Below, one piece after another: positions 54,251 to 64,000 of a stretch of DNA of 64,000 bases (positions within the stretch are counted from its first letter, which is position 1; each line of letters begins with the position of its first letter). Position numbers and translations under genes: made by a program. Source of the stretch: Diplolepis rosae (lineage: Eukaryota > Arthropoda > Insecta > Hymenoptera > Diplolepididae); assembly GCA_030998225.1 (NCBI GenBank), contig JAPYXD010000382.1, forward strand, positions 1,054,001 to 1,118,000, given 5' to 3'. The notes below the pieces were generated by a model. That model did no database searches, had not been told where the DNA came from, and saw only the letters and a list, made by a program, of their open reading frames with translations.

Positions 54251-54431
54251 TTTTTCAAAATATTTGATGTCAAACGGGTATTTTTAAAATTTTATTTTTC
54301 AAATTAGATATTAATAATTATTACAATAATTTTTTTTAATGTGAAATATATTGATTATAGTTTAAATTGAGATATTAATGCTGTTATCTCATAAATTGGG
54401 ACCCTGTTTCATAATATGGCCTTTTACCTTA

Positions 54432-55885
54432 TACACCCACGAGCAGCACACTGAATGATATATTTTTTATCCATGATAACGCACAATCACGCACTATGAA
54501 TTGCTAAATACTTGTAATGACTTGTAAATAAGAATAGCGGAACTCATACGAAGCCAGTTTCCCTTGCCGCACGCCGCCCACTTGAGACAAGTAGCGCCGC
54601 GTACAACTGTGCACAGAAACTAAGTTACGCGGACACCTCATCCATTAGAGGTTCACCAGCCATGCAGTAAGTACTGACATATTCAGTCTTTCCAGATGCA
54701 ACGCGAGGTTCACCTCATACAGTGCAACAACGGCCTGTCCGTGTGCCCCTTTCTAGCAGCTCCCATGTGGTGGTTCACACAATCAAGCGCTCCGTGTCGG
54801 TCTATCCCCACTACTTCGCTTCGATTTCACGCTGTTGGTTACCGAGTCGAAATTGAGAAATATGTTTCTTTCGACTCCGTTTTTTTTTATATTTTGGGAA
54901 AAATCTCCCTGTAATAAACATCTAAAAGATCCTAAAAAATTTTACAGGGATTCAAATAATTCAAAAATAAACGTTCAGTAAAATTTGATGTTAATAAATG
55001 TTTAAAATTTAAATCAATATATAAATTATAAAGATCTTTAACCTTTCAAATCACATCTTAAATCAGAAATTAAAAGTTTGTTATGATTTCGGTACATTTT
55101 TATACACTTGAAAAATTTCCACTTATAGAATTATGTGTGAAGTATTTTACATTAAGAAGAAATAAACATGGCATTCAAGTTTAAAATGTACATTCTTAGT
55201 TTTATGGTGAAATTATTCTCATCTTACTTTTTTGTGGCGTAAACACAAATTTTTAATTCAAAAAATTAAAATCCTCTACAGAATAAAAGAATTTCCTGAT
55301 TGAAGTAGTTGATTTAAAAAGCCTCAAAATTTTGTAATTAAAATTCTTTATATAAAACTTTAGAAATTTATTAACTTTGAATTCCATTGGAAAATTCTTT
55401 GTTTAGTGTCCATATCTTGCTACGATTTCAGAAGAACAGACAAATTAAGATTTACACAATATTTCATTTAAAAGATTGCATTCGTCCATAAGATCTTGTA
55501 AAATTGTAACAAGATTTGACGACGAAAAAAAATTTGAAGTCAATAAATATTTAGAGACATATCAAGATATGATTGAACACATTTCATAGCTTTTGAATCT
55601 ATATATTTCAATTAAAAGATTTTTTCTTCCCGTAACGCATTTCATTTTTCGAATGAAAAGTCTGTGCTTAGGCTACAAAAAGATAAGATGGAAATATTTG
55701 TAACATAAAACTCAATCATTATTAAATACTTGAATTTACATAATAATCAAATGCATAAGAATAACAAACCGAATGAATATAATCCACATGATGCATAGTA
55801 GCAGCAATAATATGCCTGATTGACAATGTCAATTATTTTATAGGCCCTTAATAATTAATATTAGAAATATCTTATTTTATTTTGT
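54432..55885. other. Spacer with no recognisable gene
   Basis: 54460-54850 is GC-richer with a short incidental frame (54696-54914); the rest is very AT-rich. No gene identified. Confidence 0.45.
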
Positions 55886-56034
55886 CATGGGGTCAGAATT
55901 TTAGTTATTTGTGTTAATAAAAAATCATGAAATAAAGAAGGCAAAATTGTCGGACGCAATTAGGAACCGAAATGTTTGCCTTTTTCATTTCATGAATTTG
56001 ATTAGAAACAAATATAAAAAATTCTGACCCCATG
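55886..56034. mobile_element. 149-bp hairpin related to the giant inverted-repeat ends
   Basis: Ends CATGGGGTCAGAATTTT and AAAATTCTGACCCCATG are inverted copies. Inside, CCGAAATGTTTGCCTTTTTC resembles CCGAAACGTTTGCCTTTACC in the right arm at 24396, and the GACCCCATG terminus matches 24457-24465. It looks like a deleted derivative of the same terminal sequence. Confidence 0.65.
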
Positions 56035-56284
56035 CAAAAAAAATTCTTATAGTAAAAAGCTTCGGTCAGTTGTATTTCAGATACAAGTATGGGTATATTC
56101 AATAATTCGTACCTGTAAGTTGAAGAAGGTTCAAATTTACTGAAAAGTAACTAATTCTTCTTAGATTTTTTTAAATTTTACAAAACAGTAACTGTAATAA
56201 GCTTCAGTTATCCGAAATGTGAAATTTGAAAAAACGTGAAAAATGCATAGATTCTGTTAGAATGTATTCAAAAGTTTGAAAATT

Positions 56285-57089
56285 GATATTTATTGTCCGT
56301 AGGAATTAAAAATTCCCTTGCAAATGTAATCCCGACTTTCTTTTGACGTTTTTTCTGTTGTGCATTGTTTTTTAATTCTGCGTTTCAAGTATTCCTCCAT
56401 AATTGTCATAGTCGCGGGAGACTCTTGATTTGCTTGTAGTTCTAATTTGACCACGCACAATGAATTTACACTCTCCGCGTTGAGTCGGTTGCGCTTGTCA
56501 GTTAATACATCAGTAATTGTGGAAAACACTGTTTCTGCATCGGCATTTGAGTGAGACAAAGTTCTTATTGTGTTCAAAAGATCCTCAAAATTACTATACA
56601 TCAAAGAGCCGTCATTGTCCTTTGCGGCCAAAAGCGTTTTCCACATGTCATCAAAATTTTGTGTTCCAGCAAAATGCAAAAGTGACAAGTCCTCTGGTAA
56701 AACGGACCTGTCTTTCGAAATTCCTTCTCGTCAAAACGCCCCAATTTCTTGCTAATGAATAAAACGTCTTCAAAAGTTGACAGGCGATTACTATCAAATA
56801 AAGCCTTCGGGGCGCTGAAAACTTCCAATTTTTTTAAAAATTCATCTTCTATGGGAAATCTTTTAACAATGCCCATTACGCTGTTTGTGTAAAAGTTTAA
56901 ACAAGTAATCCTGAATTTTCTCATGTTCATGTGGGATTTGATGAAGCAATAAATTGCAGTCACATTCAAAGTGTCCGGATCAACATAGCGGAATAACGCA
57001 GTCATCCACTTCCGCCTCGTGGCACTTTCCGTCGTTTCGTCACTTTTTTCTATTTTTTTATTTAAAGTGCCTAAAAAATACAAATTCAA
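56285..57089 (-). pseudogene. hAT-type transposase relic
   Basis: Two overlapping frames on the minus strand. The upstream one (57089-56650) has RRKWMTALFRYVDPDT, FLKKLEVFSAPKALFDSN and LGRFDEKEF. The downstream one (56688-56290) has the hallmark dimerisation block LSHSNADAETVFSTITDVLT, then DKRNRLNAESVNSLCVVK. A frameshift near 56690 separates them. The N-terminal BED finger and DDE acids are not preserved here. Confidence 0.8.
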
Positions 57090-57094
57090 ATTTG

Positions 57095-58200
57095 AAATAA
57101 AAATAATAACATTAAATATACTGATGCATGTAAGTTACGCGAATATTGTGAAAAGTTCCACTGAAAGTCATTAATAAAAGTATTTTACCTTATCAACTGC
57201 GGTAACATATCATAAAAAATTTTCACTAGCTGCATGAGTAAAGTTTATTACATGAATCTTTCATGACAAAAATTTCAGTGCAGCCACACACGTTTGAATG
57301 AACTAAAACTATGATCCTTTTGGCGATAGCGCGTGATAGAGACATTCACATAGCTGGGAATTTGAAACTAACGCATTTAGCGGGAATTTTTGGTAAATTT
57401 TTAATAAATCTTCAATCAAAATAGTTCATATGGATAGTTTTTCAAAACTGTCCAAAGAATTGAAATAATTCCAGATAAGCAGATATCATAATGTTTACAA
57501 ATATTTCATTTTGGATCACTAAATTATATAATAGTTTTGAAAAATCTGTAATATTATTGTTATGAGCAATATGTTGCATGAAATTAATAATTATGATTAT
57601 TTGTATGAAAAAGTAATAAATCTAAGTTTTTGGTTAAAAATATTTTTCTAACAATCATACACAGGATCATTACACAGGTCTACAAAATATGAGGTTGTGA
57701 TTGTTACAGAAATACCGATAGTCATTTCCGAAGTCATTTTCGAGTAATCCTAAGCTAAAAGTGCGAAAAACGCGGTTTTTCGCTATATTTTAGCATCAAT
57801 AACTTCGCGAATTTTTATTATTTCTTAAATATGAGAAAACCGTCAAAAATAGCCACTTTTTAGCTTTCCATTTCACTATTTACATGTATTATTTTAATTT
57901 TTCTAACCGGAGATATTGCCGATTGAAAAAAAATTGCAGGTTTTGCAATGACCGACATATGGCGGGAAAAATGATAGGACGTGAAATTTGTTTTTTCATT
58001 CTTATTTCTGATGAACGAAGCATAATATGAACATGATGCCATTGTGTGGCCCCCTAAATAGCAGTACTCACAACAATTCTCCCATTTATATAGTTTGATC
58101 AATGAAATCGCGGGGTTGTCTAAGCAAATTACATAGCTTTCGTCTGTACTATTACAGATATTTTTCTCTTCTCTAAAAAATATATTTTTTTAAGGATAGC
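57095..58200. other. Spacer with no recognisable gene
   Basis: AT-rich with incidental frames only. No inverted repeat or family resemblance noted. Confidence 0.5.
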
Positions 58201-58480
58201 TAACATTTTCTTCGCGGCTGCGTGTTCCACGCTACGTATTCTATTCTCACCGTTGCTTAAGGCACTAAATTTATTTTCGCGTTTTGGTCCTCTACCACGC
58301 ATATAACGAACATTTTTTTTGTGTTGTTAGATTCCGCAGTCTCTTCTAGCGTATATTTCGGCTTTGTGAAATTGTATTCCGCCGTCAGCTCCTCTAGCTG
58401 CCCCTTGGCAAATCGCAGCTTTTCCACCCCCTATTTGGGTTGTAGGGTGATAGGATATATCTCTCCCTTGGGTGGTAGGG
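58200..58480 (-). repeat. Possible gypsy 3' LTR region
   Basis: Directly downstream of the integrase stop comes a purine-rich stretch (AAATAGGGGG on the minus strand near 58435), possibly the polypurine tract. A moderately GC-rich block follows where the LTR should be. The partner LTR is outside the window, so the boundaries cannot be confirmed. Confidence 0.3.
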
Positions 58481-58538
58481 TCTTAATGACCGACATGACT
58501 TTTCTGTAGAAGAAAACTGTGGTTAAAATTTTTAATTT

Positions 58539-59324
58539 TTAGCTGTACACTAGCTTAAGATTATCAAAATGTTTTTGGAATAGTTTTCCGTCGGGTTTTT
58601 GTAAGATGGCGTTGTTTTTGTCTAGAATTTTCACAAGGGCGTAGGGTCCGTGGTATTTATTATCTAGTTTTCCGTATGTTTTGGTTTCCCTTTTGACGTA
58701 TACCTGATCTCCTACATTCCCTAAAAATGGCTTTACCTTTTGATCATAATTTTCTTTCGAATGTTCATTTGCGGTGATCAAATTTCTAGTTGCCATTAAT
58801 TTTATTTCCGATAATCTTAATATTAATTCATGTAGATAGGTCCCGGAGGTTTCTAATTTTTCGGGATCTGGAAATGAACTGGGGGTGCGTGCGATTCTAC
58901 CGAATACTACTTCAAAGGGTGGTAATTTAGTGGCTTCGTGTACTAATGTATTGAATGCGAACATTTCGAAGGGTAGAAGTTGGTCCCAGTCATCGTAGGT
59001 TTCTGCGTATGCTCTTATGTTGTCCATTAATACTGCGTGGCTCCTTTCCAGGGATCCGCTTGATTGTGGTCTATGCCCTGGAATGGTAATTTGTTTTACT
59101 CCAAAAATTGTTGATAATTTTCTGAGTAAATCATTGATGAAACTTCTTCCCCTGTCTGTAAGTATAGCCCTAGGGGCTCCATACTGGGAGAGTAAGTGCT
59201 TTGTTATTGCATGAGCGAAAGTGGTTGCCGAAATATCAGGTATAGGGACGGCTATGCAGTGCTTGGATAAATTGTCCTGCATAGTGAGAATATAATTATT
59301 ACTATCAGGAGTAGTAGTCTCCAT
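58539..59324 (-). pseudogene. gypsy integrase, catalytic and C-terminal parts
   Basis: One frame of 261 codons: ILTMQDNLSKH (first Asp), AILTDRGRSFIN (second Asp), GHRPQSSGSLERSH (Glu), and a C-terminal GPYALVKILDKNNA block. The HHCC zinc domain that should precede it is absent: the frame joins a different segment (LNYGD) at about 59326, indicating a deletion. Confidence 0.85.
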
Positions 59325-59325
59325 A

Positions 59326-60800
59326 GTTTAAAATTCGAAACTCCGAAATATTTTCCCTCTCTAGAGCTATTCTCAAATCATTAATTATGTTAATACATTC
59401 TTCGTTTATATCCTCGAAATGGTTTTGTTTAATCATTAGTGAATATATGTTAAAATGTTTACGAGGAGTGATAAGCACTTCTCCTATTTGTGGTTTCCTA
59501 TCCTTCAGATCTTGGGAGTCAACCGACTGTAGTCGGCTTACGGGGGTGACAATCTCAGTCAGCTGAGAGAAAATGTAAATAGTTACTTTTTAAATAAGTG
59601 AGATTTTCTCGGCAGCTATTTAGTCTGACCTGCATGCTTTCACTACTGTGCGTCTCAGTTCCACTGGGCATTTCACAGGCCTTAGGCAGTGCTGGAGGGA
59701 TGCCAGTGATTGACGGTCGCGAATGGTCAGATGGCAAACTAGTGGTATCTGTAGTAAGTTTGTCTGAGTATGTAGGTATATTTATTCCCATTCTGCGAAT
59801 ATTATTTTTATCAGTTGATAGTTTAAAGCTAGGGCCATTGTCAAGTTTTTCTGGAAATGGCGGGGAAATGGCTTTGGGTTTTCTTTGTGCTAAAGGGGTA
59901 TATTTCCCTAAAGCATCGGGGGTTAAAGCTATTCCAGGGTCAAAAGTGAAACTTTTTTTGGTGTGAGCGTGTTGATTTCTGGTAGAGATTTCCTCGTCTG
60001 AGGATGAAATACCGGGGTTCAGGTTTTCCTTACTTTCAGAATTTATTACTTTTTCTTTATCCAGGGTCTCTTTTAATAATTCTTCAGCTATTTTGATAGC
60101 TGATTCAATCCTATTCGTGAATTCGGTCTCGCTTTCAGGTTCAATTTCTTCGATGGCATCAAGGAGCTCTTGGATCTCTTCCCCTTCAAAGACTGCTGTG
60201 ACTTCAAGAAGCGGGGCGTTTTTGTCTATCCTTGTTCTTTCCAACCAGTCTTCATGCGCCTTGGAAGATTGTTCGAATAACGAAAATGGTTTTTCTGTTT
60301 TCTTTAGTAGACTTAGATTTTTCTTGTTCTAATTGATCTTTGTTCTGGTCTTCTTCCGTCGTACTATCTTCGCTGTCTCTGGGTGGCGGACTCATCATTT
60401 TAATGGGTCCGGTTTCCTATTTTCCAAGCTTGGCAGCACGCTTTTTTTCTGCGAATTGGGGGTGGTTCTTGATCCTTTTCTGTTTCTTCCGAACTACTGT
60501 CTTCTTTATAATCTGGTCGATTCTAAGCTCTTTGAGTCTCTACCCGTCGCCGAATCAGGTGTTTACTAATAGTGCTTCTATCCAGCTCGGATCATGTTGA
60601 TGCGCTAGATTTAGACCTAGCAAGGGTTGGTTTCTGAAGTTTCGAAATAGATGGTTTAGAGGGTGCAATCTTAGAAGTAAATCCTTTTCTAGTTTGAACT
60701 GCAGGCTTATTTTTCGTTTCAGGCTCTGGAGGTTTTGAACCTAGTTTTGAGCTGTTTTCCTCTCGTTTATTTGCTTGCCTAGTCAGCATTGGCAGTAACC
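59326..60800 (-). pseudogene. gypsy variable segment between RNase H and integrase
   Basis: About 1.4 kb of frames rich in Lys, Glu, Ser and Pro (for example SKLGSKPPEPETKNKP; EEIEPESETEFTNR). It ends with KPQIGEVLITPRKHFNIYSL and HFEDINEECINIINDL just before the integrase. The latter part resembles a pre-integrase region in gypsy elements; the acidic, low-complexity middle has no domain I recognise and is unusually long. Confidence 0.5.
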
Positions 60801-60829
60801 TGGCAGGTTGTTTTTTTCTTCACCTTCCG

Positions 60830-62392
60830 TGTCCGAATTTTCTATGATTGGATTTCTTGATAGGGCATCGGAGTTATTGTTTAGTTTACCTGATTTGTAT
60901 TTAAATTCGTATTCATAGTCCCTTAATTTTAGTCTCCAGCGGATCAGTCTTTGGCCTGGGTCTTTTACAGAATCTATTCACCTGAGGGGTTCATGGTCGC
61001 TCACAAGGGTGAATTTCCTTTTCTTGGCTCAGGACGTCTCCTATTGCATAATCTGAGGCATTAGTGGTTACTGTAAAGTGTTTTTCAAAATCAAGGTATT
61101 GTAGTACTGGGCTTTCACATAGGGCTTGTCGTAGGTACCTGAAGCTTTTCTCTTCTTCTGGCCCCCATTTAAATAGTGCTTCTTTTTTTAATAAATTTCA
61201 TAGGGGTTTTACTCTAACTGAAAAGTCCTTGATGAATCTTCTATAATATCCAGCTAGTCCTAGGAATTGATTGATGTTTTTAGGCGTTTTCGGTCTGGGA
61301 AAATTTTGAACAGCTTCGATCTTTTTAGGATCCGGTTTTACCCCCTTGCTAATAATCATGTGCCCTAAACATGCTATTTCTTTGAAAAGAAATTCGCACA
61401 TTACCAGTTGTAATGAAAGATTGGCTTCTTTCAGCTGTTTGAGAAGACGCCTTACCTTTTTTACCGTGATCTTCTAAGTCTTTAGCATATATTACTATAT
61501 CATCTAGATAGAGGAATAGTTCAGTAGCCTGTAGTCCTAGTAGAACTTTGTACATTAGGCGTTGGAATGTAGCAGGTGAATTTTTCATTCCCATAGGCAT
61601 TCTGAAATACTCATAGTGCCCATTCAATGATGAAAATGCTGTCTTTTATCTATCTTCCGGGTCTAATTCTAATTGATGGAATCCACTGGCTAAATCGAAG
61701 ATAGAAAAGTATTGTGCAGTGCCTAAATGATCTAAAATATCTGAAATATTAGGTAAAGGATATGTATCACTAATTGTTTTTCCATTTAAAAATTGAATGT
61801 CAATTACTATCCTCCATTTCTTTTTTCCTGTGGCGTCTATTTTCTCAGGTATAATCAGTAAGGGTGATTTATAAGGAGATTTTGAGTTTGGAATCGCTCC
61901 TTCTGTCTTCATTTTTTGTATTACTCTCCCGACTTCTTCCCTCTGAGAAGGTGAAAATCGGTATGGTCGGGTGTTAATAGGTACGTTGTCTAAGGTGTGG
62001 ATTTTTTGTTGCACTAAATGAGTGGGGGTTAGAAGCTCTCCTGGTAGGTAAAAATTTTCAGGAATTTCCTTAAATATGTCTAGTACATGGTCTTTTTCTT
62101 CCATGTTCAAATGATCCAAACAAAGGTTTTTTATTACTTCATCAGCCTTATTAACTGGGGGTAAATAATCTTCGTCTTTAGAATCCACATCAAAATCTTC
62201 TCCTGGCAGTTTGTAATACCCAAAGGGGATGATTTCTTCTGAAGTTAGTTCTATGTCGAGGTCATTGTCTGTGGTGTTAATAGCGAATACGTGACAAATT
62301 CCATTTAAGTTAGTTACGGCTGCTTCACCTCTAATTACCGCTATTGGAATAACTCGTCCAGTCCTGGCTTTTACCTGAATGGGTCCTAGCAT
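60830..62392 (-). pseudogene. gypsy reverse transcriptase and RNase H remnant
   Basis: 62392-61649 carries the RT start: IHTLDNVPINTRPYRFSP, KSPYKSPLLIIPEK, then WRIVIDIQFLNGKTI and the first catalytic Asp in YFSIFDLASGFHQ. One in-frame TAA (61646) interrupts it. The same frame continues with FRMPMGMKNSPATFQRLM and YLDDIVIYA. A frameshift near 61430 leads to GHMIISKGVKPDPKKIEAVQ and YYRRFIKDFS. RNase H is mostly deleted: TVTTNASDYAIGDVLS (the usual Asp reads Asn) joins quickly to SDHEPLR and DALSRNPI. Confidence 0.85.
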
Positions 62393-62424
62393 AGGTCCTT
62401 TGTAATCTGTGGTATTTTCTAAAG

Positions 62425-62780
62425 CTACCCTAGATTCTTGTCTATGAACGGTATAGGTTTTGTAGGGTTGGAATGTGTTACAATTGTGTTGTGCCAGAAT
62501 GATATTTCTACCTTTTCTTGTCGAAGATATTCTCGTCCTAGTATTCCATCTGTACTTATTGGGAAGTCAGAATGCACCACATGAAAAGTGATTTTAGATT
62601 TCATTAATTTGATGTTTATTGTGCTTATAGTCGAAATTCTACTTTGTGTAATTCCTGTAATTTCTATTTTTTTCGTTTTCATCGACCACTAGGTCTTCAT
62701 TTAAAGCATCTAATTTAATTACATTTACGTTCGCACCTGTGTCCACTAAAAACCTTGCCTTTGACCGTAAAAGTTCATTT
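62425..62780 (-). pseudogene. gypsy protease
   Basis: The active site DTGA (62743-62732, in RFLVDTGANVNVI) precedes a frameshift near 62685. The second frame continues with ITGITQSRISTIS and STDGILGREYLRQ, the flap and DGILG block. It ends near 62425 before the RT linker. Confidence 0.75.
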
Positions 62781-63154
62781 TACGGAAGTTCTACTACTGG
62801 GGATTCTCGACTGAGTTTGGTGCAGAAGATTTTTCTTGTTTCTTGAGACGTCTCACGCTGGTCTGACGCTCTGTTTTCTCCATGCCCGTCGCTGCGTCTG
62901 TTCGGCGAGCAGTTTCGAAGTTTAAATTATTCTTATTGGCTGGAGCTGGTGATTGTGCTCTCGGCGGTGTATTACTTCTTTTATAGGGGTAATTATGATT
63001 AGGATAAGGGTTGTTTGTCTTGTGCGTACCTGGATAGTACGGATGAGGTTGATAGGGTAAATAAGGTGGATATTGAAACGGGGGTCCGTAGTGACTAGGG
63101 TAATTAGGCCCTATTGGTGATGTAGGTCTCCTTATTATCCCTGTAGGTCCTTTT

Positions 63155-63896
63155 CAGAGCTGGGTAAAATAGTTCTCAAAATGTATTTAAAATGTAAAAT
63201 GCAAAATAGTTTCGCAAAACCCATTTAAAATGCAAAATAGAAAATGGTTTCCTATTTTCTATTTAAAATGAAAAATAGAAAATGGTTTCCTATTTTCTAT
63301 TTAAAATGAAAAATAGAAAATGGTTTCCTATTTTCTATTTAAAATGAAAAATGCAAAATGTATATTTGAAATAGGTTAGTACAAAATGCAAAATGGATTT
63401 TTAATAATACAAAAAATTATATCAAGAATTTTTATTATTCTTAGCGGATGTGTTCATTTGCTCTAAGTAGCAATTCTTGGGCGCAAAATCATGCCTGCAT
63501 AACTAAATATTAAAATAAAATCAGTGTTTCAAAAAATGGCTGCCTGCGCGAGCAGCGCGTGTTGGCTTCCCGCTAGAGAAATTCTGCCATCGGCTGTAAA
63601 CTGGCGCGCGATTCAGTATCGAATTAAATTAATTCGATTTTAAATCGCGCGCCAAATTTTGACCAATGGCAACATTTCTCCGGTGGGAAGTCAACATGTG
63701 CTTTTACTTGTCCAGGGCAGAACCAACAAAAACTAGAAAATATTATTTTAAGTTGAAAATAGGTTGAAAACCTATTTAAAATCGAAAATGCAAAATGGTT
63801 TTCTTCTTCCTATTTAAAATACAAAATGGAAAATGGCATTTTGCATTTCAAATAGGCATTTGAAATGGATTCATTTGAAATAGTTACCCATCTCTG
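63155..63896. mobile_element. 742-bp hAT-type MITE with 8-bp target duplication
   Basis: Ends CAGAGCTGGGTAA and, inverted, CAGAGATGGGTAA are flanked by the perfect repeat GTCCTTTT (63147-63154, 63897-63904). TIRs starting CAGRG and 8-bp duplications are hAT hallmarks. The interior has sub-terminal AAAATG-rich repeats and a central inverted pair around GGCGCGCGATT. Confidence 0.9.
63230..63360. repeat. 38-bp minisatellite inside the hAT MITE
   Basis: About three near-identical units of TTTCCTATTTTCTATTTAAA plus ATGAAAAATAGAAAATGG. Each unit is partly self-complementary (ATTTTCTATTT / AAATAGAAAAT). Confidence 0.85.
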
Positions 63897-64000
63897 GTCC
63901 TTTTCTGGGTTCCATTGTTCTGTTCCTGCCCGGTGATGGTGCAAACCTACCATGAGGGCTCGGGCTTCTGTCCCTAGATCCTGCATAAGGTAAAGAGTAT

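Larger units (their letters stand above)
46362..54429 (-). mobile_element. pogo-type DNA transposon expanded by nested insertions
   Basis: Ends at 46362 and 54429 are inverted copies beginning AGGTAAAAGGCC and continuing ATATTATGARACAG, each next to TA (46360-46361 and 54430-54431). Pogo-type protein fragments lie inside on the minus strand. Subtracting the LINE (50583-54250), foldback MITE (49029-49459) and family B repeat (46457-47420) leaves about 3 kb, a normal size for pogo elements. A subterminal copy of the end motif (GGCCCATTATGAGACA) lies near 47526. Confidence 0.75.
58539..64000 (-). mobile_element. gypsy-type LTR retrotransposon, decayed, cut by the window edge
   Basis: Minus-strand order from the right: Pro-rich gag end, aspartic protease, reverse transcriptase, RNase H remnant, a long variable segment, integrase. 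The order RT-RNase H-integrase is that of gypsy elements. There are stops and frameshifts in pol, internal deletions in RNase H and integrase, and a hAT MITE in gag. The copy is inactive; I describe it only as an old copy. Confidence 0.85.
62790..64000 (-). pseudogene. gypsy gag C-terminal region, interrupted by a MITE
   Basis: Pro/Tyr/Arg-rich coding (PYYPGTHKTNNPYPNHNYPY; RRPTSPIGPNYPSHYG) runs from 62790 to 63146 and resumes at 63905 (PSPGRNRTMEPRKGP). Removing the 742-bp element plus one 8-bp repeat restores the reading. It continues past the window edge. Confidence 0.65.

Noticed and set aside
58539..64000. An env gene downstream of gypsy pol
   Set aside because: Between the integrase stop at 58539 and 58200 there is no envelope-like frame, signal peptide or membrane segment.

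Overview
The window is a transposon-rich, AT-rich stretch of an animal nuclear genome, most likely an arthropod and plausibly an insect. The evidence is the element spectrum: an R1-clade LINE (a clade best known from arthropods), an I/LOA-type LINE with its own RNase H, copia and gypsy LTR elements, Penelope, many mariner/Tc1 elements, pogo, hAT and RAG1/Transib-type elements, plus numerous small terminal-inverted-repeat elements (MITEs). I could not recognise a single host gene in 64 kb. Almost every long reading frame belongs to a mobile element, and most are broken.

Layout. 0-3.9 kb: MITEs and AT-rich spacer. 3.9-10.6 kb: a decayed copia retrotransposon whose reverse transcriptase/RNase H region was split by a 3.37-kb DNA transposon (6505-9872). 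That transposon has CACAGTG-starting inverted repeats, a TATCG target duplication and a RAG1-core-like transposase; it is the most notable object here. 10.6-16 kb: an old tandem repeat and two mariner relics. 16.1-24.5 kb: a giant inverted repeat with near-identical arms of about 1.2 kb enclosing about 6 kb of a roughly 100-bp satellite in opposing orientations, flanked by a 12-bp direct repeat. 24.5-32.7 kb: spacer, several MITEs, a mariner and a DDE_Tnp_4-type relic. 32.8-45.3 kb: R1 fragments, two further RAG1-like relics, a palindromic tRNA-like SINE interrupted by a MITE, a Penelope remnant, and a Tc1 and a mariner nested in inverted repeats. 46.4-54.4 kb: one 8-kb pogo-type element (TA target site, matching ends) swollen by a LINE, a foldback MITE and another repeat. 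54.4-58.2 kb: spacer, a hairpin element and a hAT relic. 58.3-64 kb: a decayed gypsy element on the minus strand with a hAT MITE (8-bp target duplication) in gag, running off the window.

How it fits together. The order of insertions can be read directly at several places: the RAG1/Transib-like element is younger than the copia copy, the LINE sits within the boundaries of the pogo element, one MITE sits in only one arm of a palindrome, and the hAT MITE interrupts gypsy gag. Three independent loci (6.9-9.1, 34.9-35.2 and 44.1-45.3 kb, all minus strand) carry the same RAG1-like transposase family at different stages of decay. The family is therefore repetitive in this genome, and the copy at 6.5-9.9 kb is the best preserved. 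Family assignments rest on motifs read by eye; no database search was possible.
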